64,000 nucleotides of DNA. Source: WRDS01 sp964492775. GTDB lineage: Bacteria > Actinomycetota > Coriobacteriia > Anaerosomatales > PHET01. A model generated the notes under the pieces. It did no database searches. It had not been told where the DNA came from and was given only the letters and a program-made list of their open reading frames with translations. Each line of letters opens with the position of its first letter. Within the stretch, counting starts at the first letter, position 1. The stretch is taken from the NCBI GenBank assembly GCA_964492775.1, contig CAZBLH010000003.1, positions 41,710-105,709 on the forward strand. The letters are read 5' to 3'. The position numbers and the translations under genes are program-made. This document shows positions 42,811 to 51,151 of this stretch, piece after piece.

Positions 42811-43758
42811 CTACTTGTGGCATACCCAGCAGTTCTCCTTGCCGACCACAGTCGTGGCACCGGTGCCGCCATTGTGGCATCCCGCAGTGGCACAATCCGC
42901 CCTAGCTGTGGAGAGTGCCGGCGTTGCATAGCCTTCCGTGCCGTTGAACTGCTTGTCGAGGACCTTGATCAGTATGTAGGCGAGGTCCGCGCACAGGCGC
43001 GCGCATCCGTCTGATCGGGTGTAACCAGGAATGTCCTTGACGGCCTTCGTGAACTTCTCCAGCGAGTTGTGGCACTGGAGGCTCCCCAGTTTGCTCGGGG
43101 GTACCACCACATTCGGCTTCGGCATGTTGGCAGCCACGCGCTCCCGCAGCCACTCCGAGTTGCCGACCTCGGGCATGGGGTGGGGAATCTGACCGTACGC
43201 CGAAAAGACATCGTCAATCTGGGCGCGCTTGTTGACCATCTGGCAGACACCAGCGACCGCAAGCGCGACGCCACATGTCTGACCCCAAGAATTCATGCCC
43301 GCAGCGCCGTAGGAAACGGGCGTGACGCCCACGGCTACGTAGTTGCGATCGGCGCCATTCTGCGTAAACGGCCCGTACTCGCCACCGATGTAGTCCCACT
43401 TGTAGAACTTGGTATCGTCCTGGGCGTGCAGTGCTTCTTGTAGGACCGAAACTGGTCCCATCCAAGTACCGCAGCCTCAACCGCCGCCGGCCTTGTACCG
43501 CTCGTAGGAGCGTGTCGCAGCCTCGCGAGCAGCCTCCTCCAAAGAGCCGAACGCAGCGACCCAGCCAGCAGTCGTCGGCCACTCGCAGGCACCGTCCACC
43601 TGCGACGGCACAAGTGCAGCATCTGCCCCGGGAGCGCCGAATACCACGCTGGATCCGTGGGCCAGCTGCCCCACGGTGTAGCCGGCCGCGATGCTGCCGA
43701 CGCCCAGCAACCACTGCCTTCTGGAAAGGCCTCGCTCATCAACCTCGGACTTGCTCAT
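42811..43758 (-). CDS. Selenocysteine-containing split-Soret-type cytochrome c (C_GCAxxG_C_C family), in-frame UGA
   Basis: Two open frames, 43758-43480 and 43476-42811, lie in the same frame separated only by TGA at 43477-43479. Read through as selenocysteine they give 315 residues with U94. The N-terminus has a Tat signal (SRRQWLLGVGSIAAGYTVGQ). U94 falls in YERYKAGGG-U-GCGTW, where the C_GCAxxG_C_C family has its first conserved Cys; the GCAxxG element follows in GQTCGVALAVAGVCQ, with further Cys in LQCHNSLEKF and CARLCADLAY. The C-terminus carries two haem sites, CATAGCH (CX4CH, 289-295) and CWVCH (310-314), as in dihaem split-Soret cytochromes. A SECIS-like hairpin follows the UGA. I prefer the ATG at 43758, seven bases after GGAGG. 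A frameshift or pseudogene is unlikely because the reading frame never changes. Confidence 0.82.
43441..43460 (-). promoter_or_regulatory. Bacterial SECIS-like hairpin
   Basis: Starting 16 bases after the UGA, a 7-bp stem (GGACC/GGTCC core extended by a G-U and a U-A pair) closes a six-base loop AGUUUC. The loop has G at its second position followed by U, and begins 23 bases after the UGA. Both agree with the known bacterial SECIS pattern for SelB binding. Confidence 0.75.
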
Positions 43759-43869
43759 TGACATACCTCCTTCTTGTGTCTCAGTTAATAACAGCGCGAG
43801 GCGTCGTCACCTCCCTCTCCTCCGCTCTCCCCGTTCTTGCTTGAGCTCTGTTTCGGTCCATCCCGAACA

Positions 43870-44580
43870 TCACTCCTGCGGTGTTAATTCCTTCTCGAAG
43901 TCGATCCCTTGTGGACCCAAATCGGGGTCAAGCTGTCGTGCGGTCCTAAAGTCCGCGGATGCGCTGATGTCCGCACCCCGTTCCAGATAGGCGCGACCCC
44001 GGTTGAAGTAGGCCATCGCAAAGCCTGGGTGCAGCTTTATTGCTTTCGAGAAGTCCTGGATGGATTGATCCTTAATCCTGTCTGCCTTGAGCCGCCAAGC
44101 ATATCCACGGTTGTTGTAGGCGACGGGATCGTCGGGATTGAGCGCGATGGCGGCGGTGTAGTCCTCAATGGCTCTGTCGAGCTCGCCCTTCTCCTGCCAA
44201 GCGAGGCCTCGGTTGTTAAGGGCGATCGAGTCCAAAGGGTCGAGTTCGGCGGCGCGTGTGTGGTCCTCGATCGCTCGGTCGAAATCCCCCTCGTGCTGCC
44301 TTATGACTCCGCGGTTGTTGAGCGCTCTGGCATTCGCAGGGTCAAGTTCGATGGCCTTCGTGTAGTCATCCACCGCCGGGCCCAAGGCACCGCTCTCCTG
44401 ATGTGCGACACCGCGCTTGTACCAGTACTCCGCATTCTCCGAATCCAGTTCGATCGCTCGGGAGTACTCCGACACTGCACGTTCCGGGTTGTCCTTCTCC
44501 ATCCAGTCGAGCCCACGCTGAAAGAAGGTTGCGGCATCGTTCAGATCTACTGCGCTATCTCCCGGCACTCTCAGTCCCAT
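43870..44580 (-). CDS. TPR repeat protein
   Basis: A 236-residue soluble protein made almost entirely of about six tandem 34-residue TPR units, each ending in the AI.LDP or similar pattern: NPERAVSEYSRAIELDSENA, GALGPAVDDYTKAIELDPAN, GDFDRAIEDHTRAAELDPLD and GELDRAIEDYTAAIALNPDD. No signal peptide or membrane helix is seen. It lies 111 bases upstream of the selenocysteine cytochrome gene on the same strand and could be co-transcribed. A role in cytochrome assembly would be a guess. Confidence 0.85.
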   Translation of the reverse strand: MGLRVPGDSAVDLNDAATFFQRGLDWMEKDNPERAVSEYSRAIELDSENAEYWYKRGVAHQESGALGPAVDDYTKAIELDPANARALNNRGVIRQHEGDFDRAIEDHTRAAELDPLDSIALNNRGLAWQEKGELDRAIEDYTAAIALNPDDPVAYNNRGYAWRLKADRIKDQSIQDFSKAIKLHPGFAMAYFNRGRAYLERGADISASADFRTARQLDPDLGPQGIDFEKELTPQE

Positions 44581-44642
44581 CCCTATCCGTCCTCACGTGA
44601 GCCCTTCCGGGCAACCTTGCATCGAAGAAATGTGGCGTTTCG

Positions 44643-47165
44643 CTACTCGACCAGTCCCTTGAGCGCCTGCGCGACCGGTTCCGAGACGGCACCTGTACCG
44701 CCGACGATCCTGATTGCGGAAACGGAGCTCTTTCGCGTGGACAAGAAGCCCGCCACGGGACCCGGAATCGTGTTGGGAGAAACCAGAAGCAGAACGTGTC
44801 TGGACGAGGCCGTCGCTGAACCTACCGCCAGGGCGTCGGGGTAGTTCATGCCCGTGGAAACGTAGACGCCCGAGTCGCTGAGGATGTGCTCCCGTATCGC
44901 GTACTCGGCTACACGCACGCCCGTCGAGTACCTGTCGGTTCCGGCGATTCGGTCCGGGCTCGGCAGTTGCCTCTCCACAACGCCCGACACTGCGGACGAC
45001 CCGCCCAGCACGACAGTTCGGCTCACCGATAGAGACGAAAGCGCGTTCTTGGTGATGGGCGGAAGGGAGGCGCCCCTGACAAGCAGGATCGGCGAACCTT
45101 CTGCGGCCGCGACTCCGGCTGCAGACAGCGCGTCCGAGAAGCCCTCGCCGGTTGCCACGTACGCCTTCTCGAATCCGCTCACGCCTCGAACGATCTTGAG
45201 CTCGTTCGCGATGGCGACGGCGGTGCCGTAACGATCGCTGCCGGCTACTCGCTTGACCGACAACCCCATCGTCCGCAGACCATTCTCGACCGACACCGAG
45301 ACAGCCGGCGGGCCTCCGATGATGAGCGCCTGCTTAGCTCCCACCCTGGTTATCTCAGCGCTGACCGCGGCAGGGACCCCGCCGGATGGTACGAGCAGTA
45401 TGGGTGCCTGAAGCGCGTGAGCGAGCGGTGCTGCAGCCAGCGCGTCAGGGTAGTTCATTGCGGTCGCCACAATAACCGTGTTCGCTTCGGCGAATGTGTC
45501 TTTGGAGATCTCGACGGCGGTCTTGATCCTGTCAGCGCCGGCGATCCTTCGCGCCAGGACCCCGGTCGTGAAGCTGACACTCGTCCCTGCGAACTGGTTG
45601 CCGCGCGCGTCCTGTAGGGCGTTCGCAGGAATAGCCAGCGTGTAGGAGTCCCGAAGCTGCAGGGGCTTCTCGGGCATCACGTGCAGGGTCCGATCGCCAG
45701 AACTGCCGATGACAACGGAGCAGGGGACCTGAGCACCCTGCCCATCGACCAGCCCGATGCTCCCGAAGGCCGATCCCGCCTTGAGCGCTTCATCGAATGT
45801 GACGAACAACGCCTGATCAACCGACACGCCCCGCGCGTCGTTCGGCGGGTTCGCCGAGACGACGACCGGTGGAAGCGTGTCAGGGGTGGACAACTCGAAT
45901 TGGACGGCTCTGGAGGCGTTCCCCCACGCGTCTTTCACCGCTGAAGCGGGAACGAGGACCGTGTAACGCCTATTGTTGCTGAGCGGGCCTCTCGACCTGA
46001 TCTCGAGCAGGGGCCCGACTATAGACGTGTCGATGGCAACCTGTTTACCTGCGGAGTCCTTGACGGTGATCTGATCGTAGGTCGATCCGGCCTGCACGGG
46101 TGCACTGTGGCTGATCGTGAGCGTGAGGTTGACAGGGATCTCCGTGGACCAAGGCGCAGGATTCACGGAGGTGATTCCGAGCGTCTGACCTGTCGCATTG
46201 TTGCCCCAGCCAGCGAATGAGCCGTCCGGAAGCACGGCAAGGGAGTGCTGTCCTCCCGCACTGATCGCGGTCGCGTCAGTCAAGGCAGCGGGGACCACAA
46301 CGGACGGGTCGGTGAAGAGCTCAAGGACGCCGCCCCAGGCGACTACGCTGCCGTCGGACTTGAGCGCCAAGGAGTGCCGAAGCCCCGCTGCGACCTGGAT
46401 TACGTCCGCCAGCGTGGCTGGAACGCTGCACTGCTCCTCGGCGTCCCTGCCCCAAGCGACGACGGTGCCGTCGGACTTGAGAGCGAGCGAGTGCAGTCCC
46501 CCCGCTGCGATCGCCACTACATTCTCGAGTCCGCTCGGCACGGCGCACTGACCCGAGGCATTGCTGCCCCAAGCGACGACGGTGCCGTCGGACTTGAGAG
46601 CGAGCGAGTGGTCAAAACCGGCCGACACCGCGATGACGTCACTCAGGCCCGGCGGTACCTCGCACTTCGCAGCGTTGTTGCTCCCTGCCGCAGTGACAGT
46701 CCCTCCCGCGTTGAGGACCAGCGTGTGGTCGTAGCCCGCTGCTATGGCGATGGCCTCATCGGTATCTGGCGGGACATACGACAACTCGCCCTCGCCGCCC
46801 CATGCCACTAGCGTCCCGTCGGAGCGCAGGGCCACCGAGTGGGTGTAACCGGCCGCAACAGCCACGACATCATCGAGTCCAACAGGGACGTCACATTGGC
46901 CGTAGAAGTCGTCCCCCCACGCCACGACACCGCCGTCCGGCCCTATTGCCAGGGAGTGCATGTCTCCCGCCGAGACCCTCTCACCGGCTGACCGGGCATC
47001 CTGAACCGTCAACGCGTGGACTCGCGCGGGTACTGCAAAGACGCTCATCGACAGCAGCGCTGCGCTCAGAGTCACCGAAACCATCCGGCTCCACGCGCGA
47101 CCGCTACGCTTCGCCGAAGAGCCCTCTCTCAGTCGAGGCATCAACCTCGCGCCAGCCCTCTGCAT
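44643..47165 (-). CDS. Cell-surface protein: RCC1 repeats, Ig-like domains, three CW_binding_2 repeats
   Basis: An 840-residue exported protein. A basic N-region precedes a hydrophobic signal (about 28-51, ending VPARVHA). Seven RCC1-type repeats follow (about 60-330), each like HSLALKSDGTVVAWGSNASG. Two Big_5/SbsA-type Ig-like domains span about 333-535 (VSANPPNDARGVSVDQALFV). Three CW_binding_2 repeats occupy about 537-840 (RRIAGADRIKTAVEIS, VKRVAGSDRYGTAVAIA, RIAGTDRYSTGVRVAEYA), which bind wall polymers. I start at the ATG at 47165, nine bases after AGGAG; a GTG at 47273 would extend it by 36 residues. The function is adhesion, surface display or S-layer type; unknown in detail. Confidence 0.88.
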   Translation of the reverse strand: MQRAGARLMPRLREGSSAKRSGRAWSRMVSVTLSAALLSMSVFAVPARVHALTVQDARSAGERVSAGDMHSLAIGPDGGVVAWGDDFYGQCDVPVGLDDVVAVAAGYTHSVALRSDGTLVAWGGEGELSYVPPDTDEAIAIAAGYDHTLVLNAGGTVTAAGSNNAAKCEVPPGLSDVIAVSAGFDHSLALKSDGTVVAWGSNASGQCAVPSGLENVVAIAAGGLHSLALKSDGTVVAWGRDAEEQCSVPATLADVIQVAAGLRHSLALKSDGSVVAWGGVLELFTDPSVVVPAALTDATAISAGGQHSLAVLPDGSFAGWGNNATGQTLGITSVNPAPWSTEIPVNLTLTISHSAPVQAGSTYDQITVKDSAGKQVAIDTSIVGPLLEIRSRGPLSNNRRYTVLVPASAVKDAWGNASRAVQFELSTPDTLPPVVVSANPPNDARGVSVDQALFVTFDEALKAGSAFGSIGLVDGQGAQVPCSVVIGSSGDRTLHVMPEKPLQLRDSYTLAIPANALQDARGNQFAGTSVSFTTGVLARRIAGADRIKTAVEISKDTFAEANTVIVATAMNYPDALAAAPLAHALQAPILLVPSGGVPAAVSAEITRVGAKQALIIGGPPAVSVSVENGLRTMGLSVKRVAGSDRYGTAVAIANELKIVRGVSGFEKAYVATGEGFSDALSAAGVAAAEGSPILLVRGASLPPITKNALSSLSVSRTVVLGGSSAVSGVVERQLPSPDRIAGTDRYSTGVRVAEYAIREHILSDSGVYVSTGMNYPDALAVGSATASSRHVLLLVSPNTIPGPVAGFLSTRKSSVSAIRIVGGTGAVSEPVAQALKGLVE

Positions 47166-47236
47166 CTTCTGGAGCTCCTGTCCCGTTCCTCGGTCACCCG
47201 GCACAAGCGCGCGCCGAGCAAATCGCCTCAGCAGCA

Positions 47237-47668
47237 TCAGGGGTTTGCCGAATCGGCCGGGGACCGAGGGCACTTGCTATCCGTGTCACTCGCGGGATGC
47301 CACGGTGGCTTGGCCATCGAGCCGCCGGTGCCGCTACCATCAGCCGTCGATCCGCCTGCGGGTGTGTCTGCTTCCGGATCGCCACCGCCGGATCCGGAGA
47401 GCTCGCGAACGGGTGAATGGGCGGAGTCGTCAGTCATCCCGGTCAGTCCCGTTGGAGCCTGTTGCCCCTGTGCGTAGCAGTCAGAGCTGTCCAGGACAGC
47501 TGTGCCCGAATCCCCAACACTGGAGTGAACGGGGTGAGACACGAGCGACGGATCCGCTTCACGCGGGGGAACGCCTGCATCCCCCTGGCCACCTATGAGG
47601 GCCGCAATGCCGAATCCCGCGAGAAAGAGCACGGGAATCGCAAGCAGCCGGAGTCTCCTGTCCACCAC
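47237..47668 (-). CDS. Small exported or membrane-anchored hypothetical protein
   Basis: A 143-residue protein with an N-terminal hydrophobic helix (RLLAIPVLFLAGFGIAALIG) followed by a low-complexity Gly/Ser/Asp/Pro-rich tail containing two Cys. No family is recognised. The GTG at 47668 follows a GGGGGAG stretch; the frame stays open to 47686. It lies 71 bases upstream of the surface-protein start and may be its operon partner. It could be a chance frame, since the composition is simple. Confidence 0.5.
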   Translation of the reverse strand: MVDRRLRLLAIPVLFLAGFGIAALIGGQGDAGVPPREADPSLVSHPVHSSVGDSGTAVLDSSDCYAQGQQAPTGLTGMTDDSAHSPVRELSGSGGGDPEADTPAGGSTADGSGTGGSMAKPPWHPASDTDSKCPRSPADSANP

Positions 47669-47811
47669 ACTCCCCCGTTCGGCCACCGAAGGGAATCATG
47701 TCCGCTTATTCCGGGCTGAGCGTTCATTAAGCCATCTGAACTGCCATTCCCCAGCGCCAGGCATCGAACAGGGGACGGATTGCGGCCCCAGGAGGATGAA
47801 ATGCGGATGGT

Positions 47812-47845
47812 GAGCAAGCGCAGTCGATATCGGCTGCGCTTGCTC
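47812..47845 (-). terminator. Terminator hairpin of the two-component operon
   Basis: A perfect 12-bp stem GAGCAAGCGCAG/CTGCGCTTGCTC with a 10-base loop, 21 bases past the response-regulator stop. No long U-tract follows. The perfect pairing would also work on the plus strand. Confidence 0.7.
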
Positions 47846-47866
47846 AGAAGGTGACCGCGCGTGCAG

Positions 47867-48622
47867 CTAGGGCTTCAGCCCCAGCTCTCTCTGAATCTCG
47901 GGTATCATCGCCCGACTGACAGGAATCTCAGTGTCCGCCGCATCAGCTAGTCGCAGTCTGTACGAGGACTTGCCTGCCCAGCCACACCCTCTGACATGAT
48001 TCATGTTCACGATGTAGGAGCGATGGACGCGGCGGAACTCAGCGATCCCCTTCTGCTCAAGTGCTCCGAGTGTGAGTCTGCTCAGGAAACGGCTATCGGC
48101 AGTGTGGACGTAGCTGTAGTTGCGAATCCCTTCCACGTAGAAGATGTCGCGCGCCCTCAACAGTCCGATACCCGAGCCTTGGACAACGGGGACCGTGTCT
48201 GACTGCTCGAACGGTTCAGAACTCGCCCTGCGAAGCACGGCTGCAATGCGACATCTTAGCTCACGGACACTGAACGGCTTGGTGAGGTAGTCGTCCGCAC
48301 CCAACTCGAAACCCCGGATCTTCGACGTGCTCGAGTCATCGGCAGTGAGCATGATGACCGGCACGCTGCTACCAGAATCCTGGGACCGCAGACGTTCGAG
48401 TACTTGCCACCCGTCGACGGCAGGCATCATGACATCGAGTACGACAAGATCGGGTTGGAACACGGTGTGCGAAGCAAGCCCCTGCTCCCCATCAGAGCAC
48501 GTCATCACCGTGTAGCCCTGGTTTCTGAGGGCGTGCTCGAGACCCGACAGCAGACTCGTGTCATCGTCGATGATCAGAATTCGTCGCGCACCCGCCAGGT
48601 TCCTGATCTTCGATTCACTCAC
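47867..48622 (-). CDS. Response regulator, REC-LytTR
   Basis: A 251-residue regulator. The receiver domain (about 13-130) has the acidic pair in ILIIDDD, the phospho-acceptor about D63 (LVVLDVMMP) and the conserved Lys in YLTKPFS. The C-terminal LytTR DNA-binding domain (about 150-250) has IFYVEGIRNYSYVHTADSRF and EFRRVHRSYIVNMNHVRG. LytTR regulators often control surface, virulence or quorum functions. The GTG at 48622 overlaps the kinase stop by eight bases; the longer frame to 48874 is a shadow of the kinase gene. Confidence 0.92.
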   Translation of the reverse strand: MSESKIRNLAGARRILIIDDDTSLLSGLEHALRNQGYTVMTCSDGEQGLASHTVFQPDLVVLDVMMPAVDGWQVLERLRSQDSGSSVPVIMLTADDSSTSKIRGFELGADDYLTKPFSVRELRCRIAAVLRRASSEPFEQSDTVPVVQGSGIGLLRARDIFYVEGIRNYSYVHTADSRFLSRLTLGALEQKGIAEFRRVHRSYIVNMNHVRGCGWAGKSSYRLRLADAADTEIPVSRAMIPEIQRELGLKP

Positions 48623-50153
48623 GTCGGGTCTCACCCCCAGAAACCCTGATTGTCGTGTTCTCTCGGTCCGCCTCGTCACCACAGGGAAGCTCGATGCGGA
48701 ACACGCTTCCGACACCGTTCTCGTTGGCGCGATGTGTAAGGCGGCCACCGTGCGCTTCGACGATGCGAGCGCTGATCGCAAGACCGAGTCCCAGCCCAGC
48801 CGTATCGCGACTATCACCAACATCAACACGGCCGAAGAGCGTGAACAGGACTCCCTGGTCTTCTGAGGCGACACCGCGTCCCCAGTCTGCTACCTCAACA
48901 GCGACCGTGTCGCTGTCAGCGGTGACAGAGACCACCACCCTGCCCCCTGGCGGAGAATACTTGAACGCGTTGGACAGTATGTTGTCCAGAACCTGCCTCA
49001 GGCGACCGCCGTCCCCTTTGATGGAGAGATCAGGAATCGGGCCCTGCAGTCCGATGGAGACCTCGTGCTGTCGTGCCAGAGGTTGCGCATCGCGCACCGC
49101 ACCCTCCACGAGAGATGCCACCTGCACATCACCGAACGTGATCGGCAGAAGTCCTCTTTCGAGCAGGGCGGAGTCCATCAAGTCCGAAACGATAGACTTG
49201 AGCCTCCAGGCAGCAGACGAGATCGCCCCGAGCGCTTCCTGGGCCGCAGGATCCAGCTCCCCAAGCTCGCCAGCCTCAAGGAGCTCTGCGTACAGGCTTA
49301 TGGTGGACAATGGCCCGCGAATCTCGTGAGCAGCGACCGCCACGAAGTTCGACTTCACTGAAGACAGCTGCTCGATCTCAGCATTCCGTCTCTCAAGCTC
49401 ACGATAGGCCTCCTCAAGTTCCCCGTAGAAATCCCGAAGTCGTTCGTCACGGTCTCGCAGCTGCTGCGCCATTTCACGCAGACCTTGGTGGAACTCGGCG
49501 ATCTCCGCACTCATGCCAGCAGGCGCCGGGATGTCGACCTCTCCGTCTGATGCCAGCCGTTCCGCATAGCGCCCGAGATCGTCCAGGGGTTCTACGACAT
49601 CCACCATCAGCCGCCACGCGGCCCACGGGATGGATACGACCATGATTATCGCGAGAACGATCAGCGATGCCAGCATCGGGGCACCGAGTGGAGAGAACCC
49701 CGGTGGGGCGAAGCGCACCGCGATCGATGCCACCTCGAGGCCATCGACGATAACGGGTTCCACGACGACCTGCTCCTCTGTCAGCACTGACCACGGTGCT
49801 CGGTTCTCGGGTTGTTCGCGCACCGCCACCCCGAACATGCTCTGGCAGGCGATCTCGTTACCCGCCGAGTCCCTGATGCAGACTCCGATCACATCGTGAA
49901 TCTCGGCGGTATCGAGAACGCTGGCCAGCTGGGCCTCTACGTGCGTCAACTGCTGATCCGCAATCATCGGCATGAGGCCCGCGGCCAGCGAGGAGCTGAT
50001 CTGCCGAATGGATTCCTGTCGTTGCCGCACGTCGGACAGCAGGCCGAAGACGCCGATCGTCACGCCCATTACGGCGGCAAATGCCACCTCGGCAGCGACT
50101 ATCGCAACGAACACGCGCCGGCCCACAGAGCCCTTTCTCAACAGCTGTCTCAT
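48615..50153 (-). CDS. Sensor histidine kinase
   Basis: A 512-residue membrane kinase. Two helices (about 13-38 and 159-180) flank an extracytoplasmic sensor of about 120 residues. A HAMP-like segment, a coiled coil (about 235-265) and a HisKA domain with H276 in AAHEIRGPLS follow. The HATPase has N-box DNILSNAFKYSPPGG, G1 VADWGRG and G2 GLGLGLAISARIVEAHGG. It overlaps the upstream substrate-binding gene by four bases (ATGA). It probably phosphorylates the adjacent REC-LytTR protein. The signal may be presented by the PhnD-like protein. Confidence 0.93.
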   Translation of the reverse strand: MRQLLRKGSVGRRVFVAIVAAEVAFAAVMGVTIGVFGLLSDVRQRQESIRQISSSLAAGLMPMIADQQLTHVEAQLASVLDTAEIHDVIGVCIRDSAGNEIACQSMFGVAVREQPENRAPWSVLTEEQVVVEPVIVDGLEVASIAVRFAPPGFSPLGAPMLASLIVLAIIMVVSIPWAAWRLMVDVVEPLDDLGRYAERLASDGEVDIPAPAGMSAEIAEFHQGLREMAQQLRDRDERLRDFYGELEEAYRELERRNAEIEQLSSVKSNFVAVAAHEIRGPLSTISLYAELLEAGELGELDPAAQEALGAISSAAWRLKSIVSDLMDSALLERGLLPITFGDVQVASLVEGAVRDAQPLARQHEVSIGLQGPIPDLSIKGDGGRLRQVLDNILSNAFKYSPPGGRVVVSVTADSDTVAVEVADWGRGVASEDQGVLFTLFGRVDVGDSRDTAGLGLGLAISARIVEAHGGRLTHRANENGVGSVFRIELPCGDEADRENTTIRVSGGETRRE

Positions 50154-51103
50154 TGATGAGCACTCCCAAACGCCTCGATTTCGAGGTGACGCTGGATGCC
50201 GTCAAGCTCTCGCGCAAAATCGTAGTCAGTGTCGGCGGGGGACCGAAAACCGGTGATGACGCTGTTTGCGGGAAGGATCCTGTCTTCCTGAGCGTCCAGC
50301 AAGCTGCGCCTCACCAACTCTATCGTCTCATCGTCCAGGGATGTGCTCACGACGATCGGAGGCATGCCGAGGTCGGGCGACCGCTCGATGATCCTGAACG
50401 TGCGCTCGGGCCAGTGAGACAGTGCCGAGGCTCTGACGCTCGTGGCATCCGCTCGGCCGTTCTCTACTCTTGTGAGATTCTCGTCCTGGACTCCGCTCAT
50501 CGTCTCCGAGAAGAACCCCCTCGGGTCCTCACCCGCTTGCTCAAGCAACCAGTAGGCATACGCAGAACCGGCAAGGTCCGGAGATACGGCGAAGCGGCCC
50601 CCTCGAAGATCCAGGATGTCTTCGGCGGCGCTGTCGTACGGGACGACAACAACGGCGGCGTCCAGGGGTTGGTCTCCGATGATCGCCGTGGCGACGGCCT
50701 CGATCTCGCCGGTGTTCTCCATGTCGAGATAGGCGAGTGTGGACATGAGCGCGACGTCGAGTTCGCCGCGTCGCAGCATTGTGATCTGGTCCTCACTGGA
50801 CAGGCCGTAGTTGACAACAATCCTCCGGTCGAGATTCCGCTGCATTTGCGCAAAGACCTTCGCCAGCGTGATCCATTCGGCTGGGCCACCGGGCGTTCGC
50901 GCAATTCCCAGCCGAAGAGGACTCGAGTCATCGACTACGGAGACGGCTTCCGGACTCCTCTCCTGAAGTCCCCACGTCCAGATCTTCCAGATGACTGCGC
51001 TGCCTGCAGCGCTGGCGAACACCGAGAGCGCCAGAGCGAGCGCGAGCATGGAGCGCGACGCTCGCCGCGACTGGTTGGACTCCCGTAGCAGGCCTCGTAA
51101 CAC
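50150..51103 (-). CDS. PhnD-like periplasmic-binding-fold sensor protein
   Basis: A 317-residue exported protein of the phosphate/phosphonate-binding (PhnD-type) class. An N-terminal helix at about 18-42 anchors it or acts as a signal peptide. The fold is marked by PLRLGIARTPGGPAEWITLA, LRRGELDVALMSTLAYLDME, AAVVVVPYDSAAEDILDLRG and GRADATSVRASALSHWPERT. It lies in front of a kinase without any transporter genes, as in systems where a binding protein acts as an accessory sensor (TorT/TtrS-like logic). Ligand unknown. The GTG start follows GGAGGG. Confidence 0.85.
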   Translation of the reverse strand: MLRGLLRESNQSRRASRSMLALALALSVFASAAGSAVIWKIWTWGLQERSPEAVSVVDDSSPLRLGIARTPGGPAEWITLAKVFAQMQRNLDRRIVVNYGLSSEDQITMLRRGELDVALMSTLAYLDMENTGEIEAVATAIIGDQPLDAAVVVVPYDSAAEDILDLRGGRFAVSPDLAGSAYAYWLLEQAGEDPRGFFSETMSGVQDENLTRVENGRADATSVRASALSHWPERTFRIIERSPDLGMPPIVVSTSLDDETIELVRRSLLDAQEDRILPANSVITGFRSPADTDYDFARELDGIQRHLEIEAFGSAHQ

Positions 51104-51151
51104 GGAGCCCTCCTGAGTGTCGGTCCGCTGATGGCCCTGACAGGCTTGGGC

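Noticed and set aside
43441..43479. Frameshift, nonsense mutation or two separate genes at the TGA
   Set aside because: Both parts are in the same frame, the family motif spans the TGA, the second part has no ribosome site at its first ATG (which lies in the hairpin stem), and a SECIS-like structure is present. Selenocysteine fits better.
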